Source: Leptospira meyeri (GTDB taxonomy: Bacteria; Spirochaetota; Leptospiria; Leptospirales; Leptospiraceae). Taken from it: a stretch of 64,000 nucleotides of DNA. This document shows positions 19,553-28,212 of the stretch, in pieces. Position 1 is the first letter of the stretch. Each line of letters starts with the position of its first letter. The notes beneath the pieces are model-generated. The model was given only the letters and a program-made list of their open reading frames with translations. It searched no databases and had not been told where the DNA came from. The stretch covers positions 434,001-498,000 of the forward strand of contig NZ_SORO01000001.1 in the NCBI RefSeq assembly GCF_004368965.1, given 5' to 3'. A program made the position numbers and the translations under genes.

Positions 19553-20560
19553 ATGATTTTCAAAAGAAAATGGTATTTCCCTGTCATTGCTCTTTATTTC
19601 GTCAGTAGTTTTTTGGGAACTGTAACTGCACAAGTCTCTGGTTATGAATCAGCTTATCCCTCTGCCTACTTGTTGGGATTATCTTCTTCTGGGGTGGTTA
19701 GCCCAAATTCAATGGGAACTGTTTACGGGAATTCAGCTTTCCTCTCCTTTCAAAACAAACATCTTGTGGATGGCGGGGTAAACGTAAGTTATGCGAATCC
19801 AAAAACGTCTCCTTTATATCTATCTGGCGCCACATATTTTTCTTATTCTGAATCGATTGGATTTGGGTTCCGAGGTAAACCAATTTTTTTAAGATCTTTC
19901 CCGGTAGACGAAAGATACTCAAATTATGCCTTTCAAGGTTTTGTTACTTGGAGATGGAACGAGTATCTATCGTTTGCACTTCACTTGGGTCCTGGTGTAT
20001 CAGGAAGGATGGGTGGATATAGTTCTTATTCTTGGAACGTTTCTGCCTCCACAGCAATTCAATATGGAGATTTTCGATTCGGAGTAATTTTAGAGTCTCC
20101 AGGTAATTACAGGTTTGATAAATATTTAGGATCGGAAAATTTAAAAGAACGCCTCCCTGAACGTTTGTTAGTAGGGGTAGGTTACAAAATTACAGAACTC
20201 ATTGATTTACAAGTCGAAGGGAATCGTACTTTTTTTGAAAAGTCCCATATCTCATTGAACGGAGGGAATAATTCATTTTCTTATCCAATTCGAACCATGT
20301 ATGCTGGTAACATTGGTATAGCGATAGGTAAAATAGAATCCTTCCAAATTTTAACTGGAATTGGTAGAGAGTTTCGGGCTGATTCTAGTTTAAGAGGATT
20401 TTATACAGGATCTATTGGAATTGCTGGTTCCATTTTTCCCGGAGAACTTGGTCCTGGGTATTTGTATTCTCTATCTTTGCAAAGATCGGGTTTAAGTGTC
20501 CCCGAAAGAGAAGGGGCGGAGACCCGTGCCTCTGCCCAAATCCAAATCCAGTTTCAATGA
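19553..20560 (+). CDS. Predicted outer-membrane beta-barrel protein
   Basis: A 335-aa exported protein: signal peptide YFPVIALYFVSSFLGTVTAQ with cleavage near TAQ-VSG. The mature part is rich in Gly, Ser and aromatic residues in alternating amphipathic strands (for example LVDGGVNVSYANPKTSPLYL, FGVILESPGNYRF, VGVGYKITELIDLQVEGNRT, YTGSIGIAGSIF) and ends in QIQIQFQ, a terminal aromatic as in barrel proteins. It resembles FadL/OmpP1-type or generic spirochaete porin-like proteins, but no family is certain. An in-frame TAA lies immediately before the ATG, fixing the start. Confidence 0.65.
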   Translation: MIFKRKWYFPVIALYFVSSFLGTVTAQVSGYESAYPSAYLLGLSSSGVVSPNSMGTVYGNSAFLSFQNKHLVDGGVNVSYANPKTSPLYLSGATYFSYSESIGFGFRGKPIFLRSFPVDERYSNYAFQGFVTWRWNEYLSFALHLGPGVSGRMGGYSSYSWNVSASTAIQYGDFRFGVILESPGNYRFDKYLGSENLKERLPERLLVGVGYKITELIDLQVEGNRTFFEKSHISLNGGNNSFSYPIRTMYAGNIGIAIGKIESFQILTGIGREFRADSSLRGFYTGSIGIAGSIFPGELGPGYLYSLSLQRSGLSVPEREGAETRASAQIQIQFQ

Positions 20561-20653
20561 AGAACACCATTTGCTTAAATTTTGCGCAAATTGGTTGGTT
20601 TCCATAAACACACCTTCTCCGTTTTGCCCTAATAGAATGCAAATTGTAGAGAA
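20561..20653 (+). other. Intergenic stretch before the PP2C gene
   Basis: No gene seen. It contains a 10-bp perfect palindrome TTTGCGCAAA (20581-20590) and AT-rich sequence in which the promoter of the downstream signalling/ammonium-transport genes must lie; no convincing -35/-10 pair stands out. Confidence 0.4.
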
Positions 20654-20733
20654 ATATAGGATAATCTGACTTCTTTAGGCGAGATGCACTGTCGGTACGA
20701 TACTTGCATCTAAATCAGAAAGGTATCCTATAT
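20654..20733 (+). promoter_or_regulatory. Structured 5' leader that can fold over the RBS and start codon
   Basis: ATATAGGATA (20654-20663) is the exact complement of TATCCTATAT (20724-20733), which includes the AU of the start codon at 20732. Inside it TCTGA (20665-20669) pairs with TCAGA (20715-20719), leaving the ribosome-binding AAGG (20720-20723) in an asymmetric internal loop, and AGATGCA (20682-20688) pairs with TGCATCT (20705-20711). The nested pairs span 80 nt right up to the AUG, which suggests translational control (thermometer or ligand-responsive leader). By-eye pairing only; no known riboswitch class is recognised. Confidence 0.55.
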
Positions 20734-22552
20734 GGTTGATTTCAAAGTTTCCAAACGAATGCTCGTCAACTTCCGCGGACAAAACAAGGTCGTGGGAGGA
20801 TTAACAGATAAAGATAAAATTGCGATCCTTCTCTACATTTCCAAAGAATTTGCCAATTTAGATAGAGAAGACCAACTCTTTTCCAAAGTCATCCTGATCT
20901 GTCAGGAAATTTTTGAGTCGGACAATACGACACTCCGGCTCTGGGATGGAGAATATCTTGTCCCAGTCAAGTTTGTCAAAGAGACAGAACCCCCTCGCCG
21001 AAACTTAGTAATGGGAGAAGGTTATTCGGGAGCAGTTTTTGAAACTAAAGAACCTGTCCTTGTGAACGACCTCACCCGTTCGGCTCATTTTTTTGACGAA
21101 GGCGAAACCACAAAATCGGTGATGTGTGTTCCGATCATGCAGAAAGAAGAAATTCTTGGAACCCTTGCGGTTGAAAGTGAACGTGAAAATTTTTATATTA
21201 CCGATGATTTAGAAATTTTAGAGGCATTAACATCACAACTGGCTTTAGCACTTTACGGGGTCAGACTCATTGAAGGACTAGTTACCGCAAGAGCAAGAGA
21301 AGCTGCTATTTTAAATCAGTTGGAGTGGGATTTGAAAATGGGACGAAATGTCCAAAGCCAAATTCTGCCACAAGACTTAAGTGCTTGGAATGGAATCTAT
21401 TTTGCAAGTCACTATGAACCTATGGCAGAAGTCAGTGGTGATTTAGTGGATATTGTTAGACAAGGTCATTCTTTAACTGCAATTAACATTGATGTGTCGG
21501 GACATGGAATTCCTGCAGCCCTTGTGACTATGGCAATTCACCACCAATTCCGTAGATCCGTGATGGCAGGACTTGGACTCACAGAAATTATGGAAGAACT
21601 TGGTGAAAAACTAAGAGAACAATTACCAGAATCTACCTATTTCACTGCCTTTATGGTTCGAATCTTTAGTGATTATACATTTGGCTATGTAAATGCGGGC
21701 CACCAACGAATGCTTCATTACAAAGCAGCTGATGACACTTTCATTCAGTACGATACCAAGGGGGTACCCCTCGGGATTCTTCCTGTAAGAAAAATTGATT
21801 ATGAAGAAAAACAAGGACGTTTGGAACCTGGAGATTTTTTACTTCTGATCTCCGATGGATTCAGTGAACAAAGAAATCATTTAAAAGATGAGGTTGGTGT
21901 CGAAAGAATTCAATCTTGGTTACATGATGAACGAGAAAAACTAGTGATGGAAGGACGTGGAAAGGTTGATTTAAAAAAACTTTCTGCAGCCTTTGTTGAA
22001 AGGTTTAGAGCCTATCAAGGTGATGTTCCTAACGGGGATGACCTAAGTTTTCTTTTTCTTTATTGTGGAGACTCCATTCCTGAAGCTTCGCATTACATCC
22101 AAATGGCAAAACAATCAAATTCAAAAATGAAAATGGAAGAAGCTTATGCGCAAGCTTTAAAAGCTTTTAGCATTGATTCTTCTTTAAAAGAGATATTGGT
22201 GTTTTTGGGAAAAATGTATTACCGTGATGGCAAATATAAAGAGGCCATTCGGTATCTAGAAGAATACTTGAGAACATCTGGTGATAATACGGCAGCCTCG
22301 CATTTTATGATGGGAAGAGCTTATTACAAAGCTGGAATGATATCGGAAGCAAAACGAGCGCTAAAGATGGCACTCTCTAGTGACCATAGTTTTGCAAAAG
22401 CAAGTATACTACTTGCACAATGTTATTTGAAAGAAAATGCGAAACCAAAAGCAATCAAAGTATTGCAACAAGGCGTAAAGAACACACCTCAAAGTTTGGA
22501 ACTAAAAACTTCTCTTCTGAGGTTAGAATCACACTCGCAAAAAGTCGGTTAA
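20732..22552 (+). CDS. GAF - PP2C (SpoIIE) phosphatase - TPR signalling protein
   Basis: A 606-aa cytosolic protein with three parts. Residues about 25-185 form a GAF sensor (LVMGEGYSGAVFETKEPVLV, then CVPIMQKEEILGTLAVESER). Residues about 200-450 form a SpoIIE/RsbU-type PP2C Ser/Thr phosphatase, with metal-binding Asp residues in VSGDLVDIV, INIDVSGHGIPAALV and LISDGFSEQ, and NGDDLSFLF at the end. Residues about 455-600 hold TPR-type helices (YKEAIRYLEEYLRTSGDNTA). Such phosphatases normally act on STAS anti-anti-sigma factors; a STAS protein is encoded at 51280-51603, but no link is shown. It lies 10 bp before amt, so the two are probably one transcript. Translation may be controlled by the leader hairpin. 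Confidence 0.88.
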   Translation: MVDFKVSKRMLVNFRGQNKVVGGLTDKDKIAILLYISKEFANLDREDQLFSKVILICQEIFESDNTTLRLWDGEYLVPVKFVKETEPPRRNLVMGEGYSGAVFETKEPVLVNDLTRSAHFFDEGETTKSVMCVPIMQKEEILGTLAVESERENFYITDDLEILEALTSQLALALYGVRLIEGLVTARAREAAILNQLEWDLKMGRNVQSQILPQDLSAWNGIYFASHYEPMAEVSGDLVDIVRQGHSLTAINIDVSGHGIPAALVTMAIHHQFRRSVMAGLGLTEIMEELGEKLREQLPESTYFTAFMVRIFSDYTFGYVNAGHQRMLHYKAADDTFIQYDTKGVPLGILPVRKIDYEEKQGRLEPGDFLLLISDGFSEQRNHLKDEVGVERIQSWLHDEREKLVMEGRGKVDLKKLSAAFVERFRAYQGDVPNGDDLSFLFLYCGDSIPEASHYIQMAKQSNSKMKMEEAYAQALKAFSIDSSLKEILVFLGKMYYRDGKYKEAIRYLEEYLRTSGDNTAASHFMMGRAYYKAGMISEAKRALKMALSSDHSFAKASILLAQCYLKENAKPKAIKVLQQGVKNTPQSLELKTSLLRLESHSQKVG

Positions 22553-22562
22553 GGAAAGTTTT

Positions 22563-23987
22563 ATGAAACAAGTTAGCATATTTTTATTTTTAATGATTCT
22601 TCTTTTTTGCTCCACACTTGGAGCAGAAGAAGTAACAAATAGTCAAGAAAGTCTGGAATCTTTGGCAAAAGAAATGGCAAGTATCAAGTCTTCTCTTGCT
22701 GAAACAAAACTTGCTTTAGAAACAACAAAACAAGAAGCCAATTGGGTCTGGACCTGTATTGCAGCCTTTCTTGTATTTTTTATGCAAGCTGGTTTTGCTT
22801 ATGTGGAAGCAGGATTCACAAGAGCAAAAAATGCAGTAAACATTCTTATGAAAAACTTCTCTGACTTAACAGTTGGAGCGATTGCCTATTGGGTGATTGG
22901 TTTTTCCATTATGTTTGGGCCTCAAGTATTAACGGGATTTGGGGTGGGAGTACCTTCTTTTGCAGAAAGTTTAATCAATGCAGAAGATGGTAGTATGGAC
23001 CCTTCCAAATATACTTTCTTTATCTTCCAAATTGTTTTTGCGGCCACTGCAGCAACCATAGTTTCGGGAGCGATGGCAGAAAGGACTAAGTTCTCAGCCT
23101 ATTTGGTTTTCTCTATCATCATCACTGCTTTTATTTATCCTATTTTCGGCTCTTTTGCTTGGGGAAGTCTACTCGGAATTTCCACAGGATTTTTAGAATC
23201 CCTTGGACTTGGCGGTGGAGACGGAGTGGGATTTCATGACTTTGCCGGATCCACTGTTGTGCATAGTGTAGGTGCTTGGGCAGGGCTTGCTGGTGCGATT
23301 GTAGTCGGACCTAGGATGGGAAAATTCCAAACCGATGGAAGAGTGTATCCAATTTTGGGTCATAATATGTCCATGGCTGCCCTCGGTGTGTTCATTCTTT
23401 GGTTTGGTTGGTTTGGATTTAACCCTGGTTCTACCACTTCCATTGAAGGAGGTAGTTTCGCAAGGATTGCTGTTGTGACTCATATGGCTGCCTGCGCAGG
23501 TGCCATCGCTGCCATGGTTCTTACTTGGCTTCTATTTAAAAAACCAGAAATTGGTTTAACCTTAAATGGAGGACTGGCAGGGCTTGTGGCCATCACGGCT
23601 CCTTGTGATGTAGTGAGTATCACTGGTGCCATTTGTATTGGTGCAGTCGCTGGGGTTCTTGTGATTGTCTCTGTCCTTTTCTTAGATAAAATTAAAATTG
23701 ATGATCCAGTGGGAGCCGTTTCAGTCCACGGGGTTTGCGGCGCTTGGGGGACACTAGCGGTTGGTCTTTTTAGCATAGAAACCGGATTATTTTCTGGCGC
23801 TGGATTTGCCCAATTTGCTGCTCAAGCAATAGGTGTAGCCACTGCCTTTCTTTGGGCTTTCCCAACCAGTTTCCTTATGTTCTATTTGATCAAAAAGACC
23901 ATTGGACTTCGGGTTTCGGAAGAAGAAGAATTATTAGGTTTGGATATTTTAGAACACGGAAACGAAGCTTATCCCGTTTCCAAATAG
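22563..23987 (+). CDS. amt: Ammonium transporter (Amt/MEP/Rh family)
   Basis: A 474-aa inner-membrane ammonium channel. After a signal peptide (FLFLMILLFCSTLGAEE) there is a predicted coiled-coil stretch of about 35 residues (SLESLAKEMASIKSSLAETK), then about 11 transmembrane helices. The conserved Asp and first pore His are in HDFAGSTVVHSVGAWAGLAG, the second pore His in VGAVSVHGVCGAWGTLAVG, and FNPGSTTSIEGG is typical. GGAAAG precedes the ATG. It follows a GAF-PP2C-TPR gene by 10 bp instead of the usual glnB/glnK partner. The N-terminal coiled coil is a known variation in some spirochaete and algal Amt proteins, from memory. Confidence 0.95.
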   Translation: MKQVSIFLFLMILLFCSTLGAEEVTNSQESLESLAKEMASIKSSLAETKLALETTKQEANWVWTCIAAFLVFFMQAGFAYVEAGFTRAKNAVNILMKNFSDLTVGAIAYWVIGFSIMFGPQVLTGFGVGVPSFAESLINAEDGSMDPSKYTFFIFQIVFAATAATIVSGAMAERTKFSAYLVFSIIITAFIYPIFGSFAWGSLLGISTGFLESLGLGGGDGVGFHDFAGSTVVHSVGAWAGLAGAIVVGPRMGKFQTDGRVYPILGHNMSMAALGVFILWFGWFGFNPGSTTSIEGGSFARIAVVTHMAACAGAIAAMVLTWLLFKKPEIGLTLNGGLAGLVAITAPCDVVSITGAICIGAVAGVLVIVSVLFLDKIKIDDPVGAVSVHGVCGAWGTLAVGLFSIETGLFSGAGFAQFAAQAIGVATAFLWAFPTSFLMFYLIKKTIGLRVSEEEELLGLDILEHGNEAYPVSK

Positions 23988-23993
23988 TCCTTG

Positions 23994-24025
23994 ACCCTAG
24001 GCATTCTGTATGGGATGCCTAGGGT
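23994..24025 (+). terminator. Strong hairpin after amt, abutting the next start codon
   Basis: ACCCTAGGCAT (23994-24004) and ATGCCTAGGGT (24015-24025) form a perfect 11-bp stem with a 10-nt loop. It begins 6 bp after the amt stop and ends at the base before the GTG start of the following lipoprotein gene. Downstream sequence is T-rich but lacks a clean T run, so it may be an amt terminator, a translation-control element for the lipoprotein, or both. Confidence 0.6.
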
Positions 24026-24664
24026 GTGTTTCGTTTTCCTTTATTGTTCATTTTATTTTTAGTTGGTTGTTTTGAATACGAAGAGACCATCCTCTTTCGA
24101 AAACTTAGTTCTGGTACTGTGGAAATTGCTTATACAGTTCCTTTAAAAAGGGATTCAAATGATTCCCTTATCAAATTTTTACCCACTTCCAAAGATGAAA
24201 TCATTAATTCTGTAAAAAAGAAATCGAATAACAACCTACAGGTGAGAGACTTTACCTTTCGGGAATTGGAAAAATCAGAAACCACAGATATGTATTTCAA
24301 ACGAAAAGGAAAGGTTTCATACAAACTCGACTTTGAAGATCCTTTGCATTTAGAAGGGGTTTTGATTGGCACTTTCTCGATTAAGTCAAAACCAAGGTCA
24401 TTGACTGTTAAAAGGGACTTCCCCAACCTAACAGATAACGCGATTCTTGATAGCAGTGCAGGTGAGAAAAAAATCATTTCGGAGACATCTAGATTACTCA
24501 AGGAAGGACGTATCCAGTTTAAGGTTTTATTTCCAAAGGATTCAGAGTGCAGCTCAAACCGTGGTTTTATTGGCCTTGGGAATTTAACTTACCAAATCCC
24601 TTTGCAAGAAACTTTGGAAAATCCAGAATCCAAAACTTGGGAGTATAAAATACGTTTTTTCTAA
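24026..24664 (+). CDS. Hypothetical lipoprotein
   Basis: A 212-aa protein with a short signal peptide and lipobox: FPLLFILFLVGC, Cys at residue 15, followed by FEYEETILF. No further membrane segment; the mature part is mixed beta (GTVEIAYTVPLKRDSNDSLI, KGKVSYKLDFEDPLHLEGVL). No family is recognised. The start must be GTG 24026 because an in-frame TAG lies at 24020-24022, yet that start directly follows an 11-bp stem which contains the only close AGGG. The 3' end overlaps the convergent mqnA gene by 4 bp. Confidence 0.65.
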   Translation: MFRFPLLFILFLVGCFEYEETILFRKLSSGTVEIAYTVPLKRDSNDSLIKFLPTSKDEIINSVKKKSNNNLQVRDFTFRELEKSETTDMYFKRKGKVSYKLDFEDPLHLEGVLIGTFSIKSKPRSLTVKRDFPNLTDNAILDSSAGEKKIISETSRLLKEGRIQFKVLFPKDSECSSNRGFIGLGNLTYQIPLQETLENPESKTWEYKIRFF

Positions 24665-25407
24665 ACGAGTTTTAATTCTTTTGCCGTTTTGATAAACAAA
24701 TCAAAACCATCTAAATTTTTCTGTTCTGGAATATAGTGTAATTCTTGTTTTAGATAACGATCTGTCACAGCAATTGGCAACCGTTTCTCTTCTTTTATGA
24801 TTGAATCCAATTCTTTGAGTCCATATTCTAAAGCGGTTAAAAAAAGCCGGTCATCCCAAACCTTTCCTTTGGGGAAAGCCCAGAAAGCAAAACAAAAATA
24901 AAGTCCGGTTGATTGGTTCCACCATTCCGCAAGATCCACAACTTGGTATCCTGGAACTGGGGTTTGCAATAAGGCATGGTCACCAAACAGAAGATGAGAC
25001 CCAATCCCATCTAACATCATTTGGGAAATTTCTGAGGCAGGGGTGGGAACCACTTCCACAATTTTCCCAAACTCACGATAGAGTAAACATTGCAATAAGG
25101 CCACACTCGATCTTGACCCCTTGTCCGTATAAACTACCTGGGGCATTTCTGTATCATTTTCGTGCCGGAAGAAGAGAACGGAACGAACGACATCTCTTGC
25201 GCAAACACCTACAACTTTTGTATAATCTAGGGTATCATGGTTTCTTTCACATTCGATTGAAGAGACGAGGGCACAATCCAGTTCTCCTTGTTTCAGAAGT
25301 TCAATGAGAACACTTGGATTCTCATATACTGGTAAATATCCGGAAGTTCTCTCAAAATACAGGGTTAGGGGGCGGGCATTCAGGTGTTTTACAATGCCAA
25401 TTTTCAT
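24661..25407 (-). CDS. mqnA: Menaquinone biosynthesis protein, MqnA/MqnD family (probable chorismate dehydratase)
   Basis: A 248-aa periplasmic-binding-protein-fold enzyme. The start [20 protein letters not shown] matches the MqnA pattern (IG-VN-LNARPL), followed by [36 protein letters not shown] and [12 protein letters not shown]. MqnA converts chorismate to 3-enolpyruvyl-benzoate in the futalosine route of menaquinone synthesis; MqnD has the same fold, so the exact step is likely but not certain. No other mqn genes are in the window. Divergent from cheR. Confidence 0.82.
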   Translation of the reverse strand: MKIGIVKHLNARPLTLYFERTSGYLPVYENPSVLIELLKQGELDCALVSSIECERNHDTLDYTKVVGVCARDVVRSVLFFRHENDTEMPQVVYTDKGSRSSVALLQCLLYREFGKIVEVVPTPASEISQMMLDGIGSHLLFGDHALLQTPVPGYQVVDLAEWWNQSTGLYFCFAFWAFPKGKVWDDRLFLTALEYGLKELDSIIKEEKRLPIAVTDRYLKQELHYIPEQKNLDGFDLFIKTAKELKLV

Positions 25408-25478
25408 TATCTAATTTCCCTTCTAAAAAACAACTTGTCAGAACGAGAAAAACGTGTCGAATCACTTACGAGGGCAAA

Positions 25479-26336
25479 TTGGACTTTCGAACATCTTTAA
25501 ACACAATCGGTGATGCCGAATTTGAATTCATTAAAAATTTGGTGTACAAACAAGCTGGGATTTTTTTAGCTCCACATAAAAAAATCATGGTACAGTCCAG
25601 ACTCAATGCAAGGCTTCGTACATTAGGAATTACTAGTTTTGAAAACTATGTAGCAAAACTAAAATTAGATCCTAAGTTTGCTACAGAAGAAATGCAGGAG
25701 CTCATCAACCGCATTACGACAAACAAAACTGATTTTTTTCGTGAAAACCATCATTTTGAATTTTTAAAAAACCAATACTTTCCTGCTTTAGAACAAGCTG
25801 TTGCCACTGGTGGTCCCAAATCTCTTCGGATTTGGTGTTCAGCTTCTTCCACTGGAGAGGAGCCTTATTCCATTGCCATCACTGTGTATGACTACTTCCA
25901 TACAAAACCTGGTTGGAATTGCAAAATTTACGCATCCGATATTGATACTCAAGTGATAGCTACTGCAAAAAAAGGAGTGTATCGGGATGACCGTCTCGAA
26001 CCAGTTTCAGAAGCAGTGAAAGCAAAACACTTCAATAAAACCATTGAAAAAGATCATGTCTATTATGAAGCAAAACCTCATCTAAAGGCTTTGATTGATT
26101 TTAGACAAATTAATCTTTTGCATTTTCCATTTCCTATCACAGAGAAATTGGATTTAATCTTTTGTCGGAATGTAGTCATTTATTTCGACAAACAGACACA
26201 AAAAACTTTGTTCCAAAACTTTGAAGTGAGTCTGAAACCAAAAGGCTATTTGATTCTTGGTCATTCAGAAACTATGTTTGGAATTTCAGATAGTTTCAAG
26301 TTTTTAGGACATACGATTTACCAGAAGAAAGACTAA
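25479..26336 (+). CDS. cheR: CheR-type protein-glutamate methyltransferase
   Basis: About 285 aa. Methylates glutamates of chemoreceptors using S-adenosylmethionine. TTG at 25479 is taken as start because GAGGG lies 4 nt upstream, the protein then begins just before the CheR N-terminal domain ([18 protein letters not shown]), and longer frames would run through the divergent mqnA gene. Signature parts: [15 protein letters not shown], the SAM site [34 protein letters not shown], and [17 protein letters not shown] with [11 protein letters not shown]. No receptor or other che gene is adjacent. Confidence 0.92.
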   Translation: MDFRTSLNTIGDAEFEFIKNLVYKQAGIFLAPHKKIMVQSRLNARLRTLGITSFENYVAKLKLDPKFATEEMQELINRITTNKTDFFRENHHFEFLKNQYFPALEQAVATGGPKSLRIWCSASSTGEEPYSIAITVYDYFHTKPGWNCKIYASDIDTQVIATAKKGVYRDDRLEPVSEAVKAKHFNKTIEKDHVYYEAKPHLKALIDFRQINLLHFPFPITEKLDLIFCRNVVIYFDKQTQKTLFQNFEVSLKPKGYLILGHSETMFGISDSFKFLGHTIYQKKD

Positions 26337-26854
26337 ACAATCTCTGGTTCATTGGTCCAAATCTTTTTTAAGTCTTCCCACATCTGGTAGGGTTCATAGA
26401 TGACAATTCGAGTATTGGAAAGTACATCTAAAAATCCTGCCTCATTGGGAAACCTTGGCACAATGTGTTCGTGGATATGAGGGATGGATCCTCCACTATT
26501 TTTTCCCAAATTATAACCAATATTAAACCCTTGCACCTTCCATTGTTTCTCCAAAATTCGCATCGTTTTTTGCGTCAATCGGTGGATGTCCAAAGCTTCT
26601 GCTTCAGTGAGTTCTAAGTAGTGGATGATATGACGTTTCGGAAAGATGATAATATGACCTGGATTATAAGGAAAAAGATTCACTGAAACAATCGAAAGTT
26701 CTGTTTCTGCAATGGTCAGGTTAGGAACAATTTCGTTTTTGTCACGAACCCCACAAAGGATGCAGTCCACATTGGGTCTATCCCCTTTGGCATAACCCAA
26801 TTTCCCGATGCTGAACAGGTTTTTTCTAAGTGAATGTTCTTCATAGGAACTCAT
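26333..26854 (-). CDS. HIT-family nucleotide hydrolase/phosphorylase (Ap4A phosphorylase-like)
   Basis: About 173 aa. The histidine triad is HIHEHIVPR near residue 135, preceded by [16 protein letters not shown]; a CILC pair near residue 32 and downstream His may bind zinc. The pattern NLGKNSGG...H-H-H-VPR and the C-terminal region [11 protein letters not shown] resemble the Rv2613c type of Ap4A phosphorylase. The ATG at 26854 is chosen because homologues begin near the [13 protein letters not shown] segment; a TTG at 26893 would add 13 residues. The 3' end overlaps cheR by 4 bp, tail to tail. Confidence 0.85.
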   Translation of the reverse strand: MSSYEEHSLRKNLFSIGKLGYAKGDRPNVDCILCGVRDKNEIVPNLTIAETELSIVSVNLFPYNPGHIIIFPKRHIIHYLELTEAEALDIHRLTQKTMRILEKQWKVQGFNIGYNLGKNSGGSIPHIHEHIVPRFPNEAGFLDVLSNTRIVIYEPYQMWEDLKKIWTNEPEIV

Positions 26855-26926
26855 TTGTACTTTCAATCTCCCCAAAGGATTAAAGGATTGCAAGGATTTT
26901 GACAGGTATACAGTAAGAAAGTAACA

Positions 26927-27871
26927 GTGTCAGAATCGCCTCATATTCCCGTACTTCCAAGAGAAGTCATTGATTTGCTACAAAAATCGGAAGTCACCGA
27001 ACCTCAGTGGTTTTTAGATGGAACTGCTGGTGAAGGTGGTCATTCCAAACTCATCCTCCAAACCTTTCCTAAGGCAAAGTTGATTCTTATCGATCGAGAT
27101 GCCGTCATGTTGGAAAGGGCAAAAAAAGAAATCCAATCTGTCATTGGTTCACTTGACCGTGTTCATTCCTTCCAAATGAATTTTTCTGAAGTGGACAAGG
27201 AATTGTTGGAATCTTTAGGTTGCCCGGGTCTTGACGGTGCCTTGGTTGACTTAGGTGTTTCACTTTTTCATTTTCTACATTCAGGTCGTGGATTTACGTT
27301 TAAAAATGAAGAACCTTTGGATATGAGACTCGAACCACAGGTAGGTAGAAAAACTGCCGCCGATATAGTCAATTATAGCACCGTTTTACACTTAAAAAAG
27401 GTATTTTGGGAATATGGGGAAGAACGTTGGGCTTTAAAAGTAGCCAATAACATTGTACAGTCGAGACACAAAAAAAAATTCGAAACCAATACCGATCTAG
27501 TAAAACTTGTGGAGGCATCCATTCCAAGAAAGTTCTGGCCAAAAGAATCACATCCAGCAACAAAAATATTTCAGGCATTACGGATCGAAGTCAACGAAGA
27601 ACTGTTACATGCAGAAAAAGGAATCCGTAACATTGCCGAGTGTTTGAAACTGGGTGGTGTACTCGCTTGTATTTCCTTCCACTCTTTAGAAGACAGAATT
27701 GTCAAATGGACTTTCCGGGACTTAAAGACAACCGAACATTTTGAAATCCTAACCAAAAAACCAATTTTACCCACTGATACAGAAATCAAAGAAAATCGCG
27801 CATCAAGATCGGCAAAATTAAGAGGTCTTCAAAGGATAAATCCGATAATAAATCAGAGATGGGAACGATGA
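26927..27871 (+). CDS. rsmH: 16S rRNA m4C1402 methyltransferase RsmH (MraW)
   Basis: A 314-aa enzyme that methylates N4 of C1402 in 16S rRNA. Begins with [17 protein letters not shown], then the SAM-binding [29 protein letters not shown] (the D-LG-S motif), [16 protein letters not shown] and the C-terminal [15 protein letters not shown]. It opens the dcw run; mraZ, which often precedes it, is absent. Its TGA overlaps the ATG of ftsL (ATGA). Confidence 0.96.
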   Translation: MSESPHIPVLPREVIDLLQKSEVTEPQWFLDGTAGEGGHSKLILQTFPKAKLILIDRDAVMLERAKKEIQSVIGSLDRVHSFQMNFSEVDKELLESLGCPGLDGALVDLGVSLFHFLHSGRGFTFKNEEPLDMRLEPQVGRKTAADIVNYSTVLHLKKVFWEYGEERWALKVANNIVQSRHKKKFETNTDLVKLVEASIPRKFWPKESHPATKIFQALRIEVNEELLHAEKGIRNIAECLKLGGVLACISFHSLEDRIVKWTFRDLKTTEHFEILTKKPILPTDTEIKENRASRSAKLRGLQRINPIINQRWER

Positions 27872-28212
27872 CTGGAAAATTAAAAAACATTCCGAAATTC
27901 TGTATCGATTTTATTTCTCCGCTCAAACCATTTGTTCTTCTGATTCCATTTCTATTGTTTTTTTATTCCAATGTTTGGCAAGGTTTAGAAAAGGCAAGAC
28001 TCACCCGTCAAATCCATGAACGAACTACCACCAAAGAAGAATTAAAACGCAAAAACGATGAATTAAAAATCGGAATAGTTTCTTATACTTCCGCAGAACG
28101 GATCGAAACCCTTTACAGAAGAACTTATCAGTTTCTTCCAATCAGTTTAGGAAATCGTACGGTGACCATCGAACTTCCTCCGATTCCTGATGAGGTTAAC
28201 ACTCAAAAATAA
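27868..28212 (+). CDS. ftsL: FtsL-like cell-division protein
   Basis: A 114-aa small bitopic protein identified mainly by position and build: one membrane segment ([16 protein letters not shown], about 22-38) followed by a charged heptad-like helix ([20 protein letters not shown]), the architecture of FtsL/FtsB-type divisome proteins. ATG 27868 overlaps the rsmH stop as ATGA; the ATG at 27859 is less likely. Its TAA overlaps the murE ATG (TAATG), so no ftsI can lie between. Sequence conservation in this family is low. Confidence 0.7.
   Translation: MTGKLKNIPKFCIDFISPLKPFVLLIPFLLFFYSNVWQGLEKARLTRQIHERTTTKEELKRKNDELKIGIVSYTSAERIETLYRRTYQFLPISLGNRTVTIELPPIPDEVNTQK

Noticed and set aside
20581..20590. 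TTTGCGCAAA palindrome as an operator
   Set aside because: Only 10 bp with no extension and no matching copy noticed elsewhere in the window; too short to claim.
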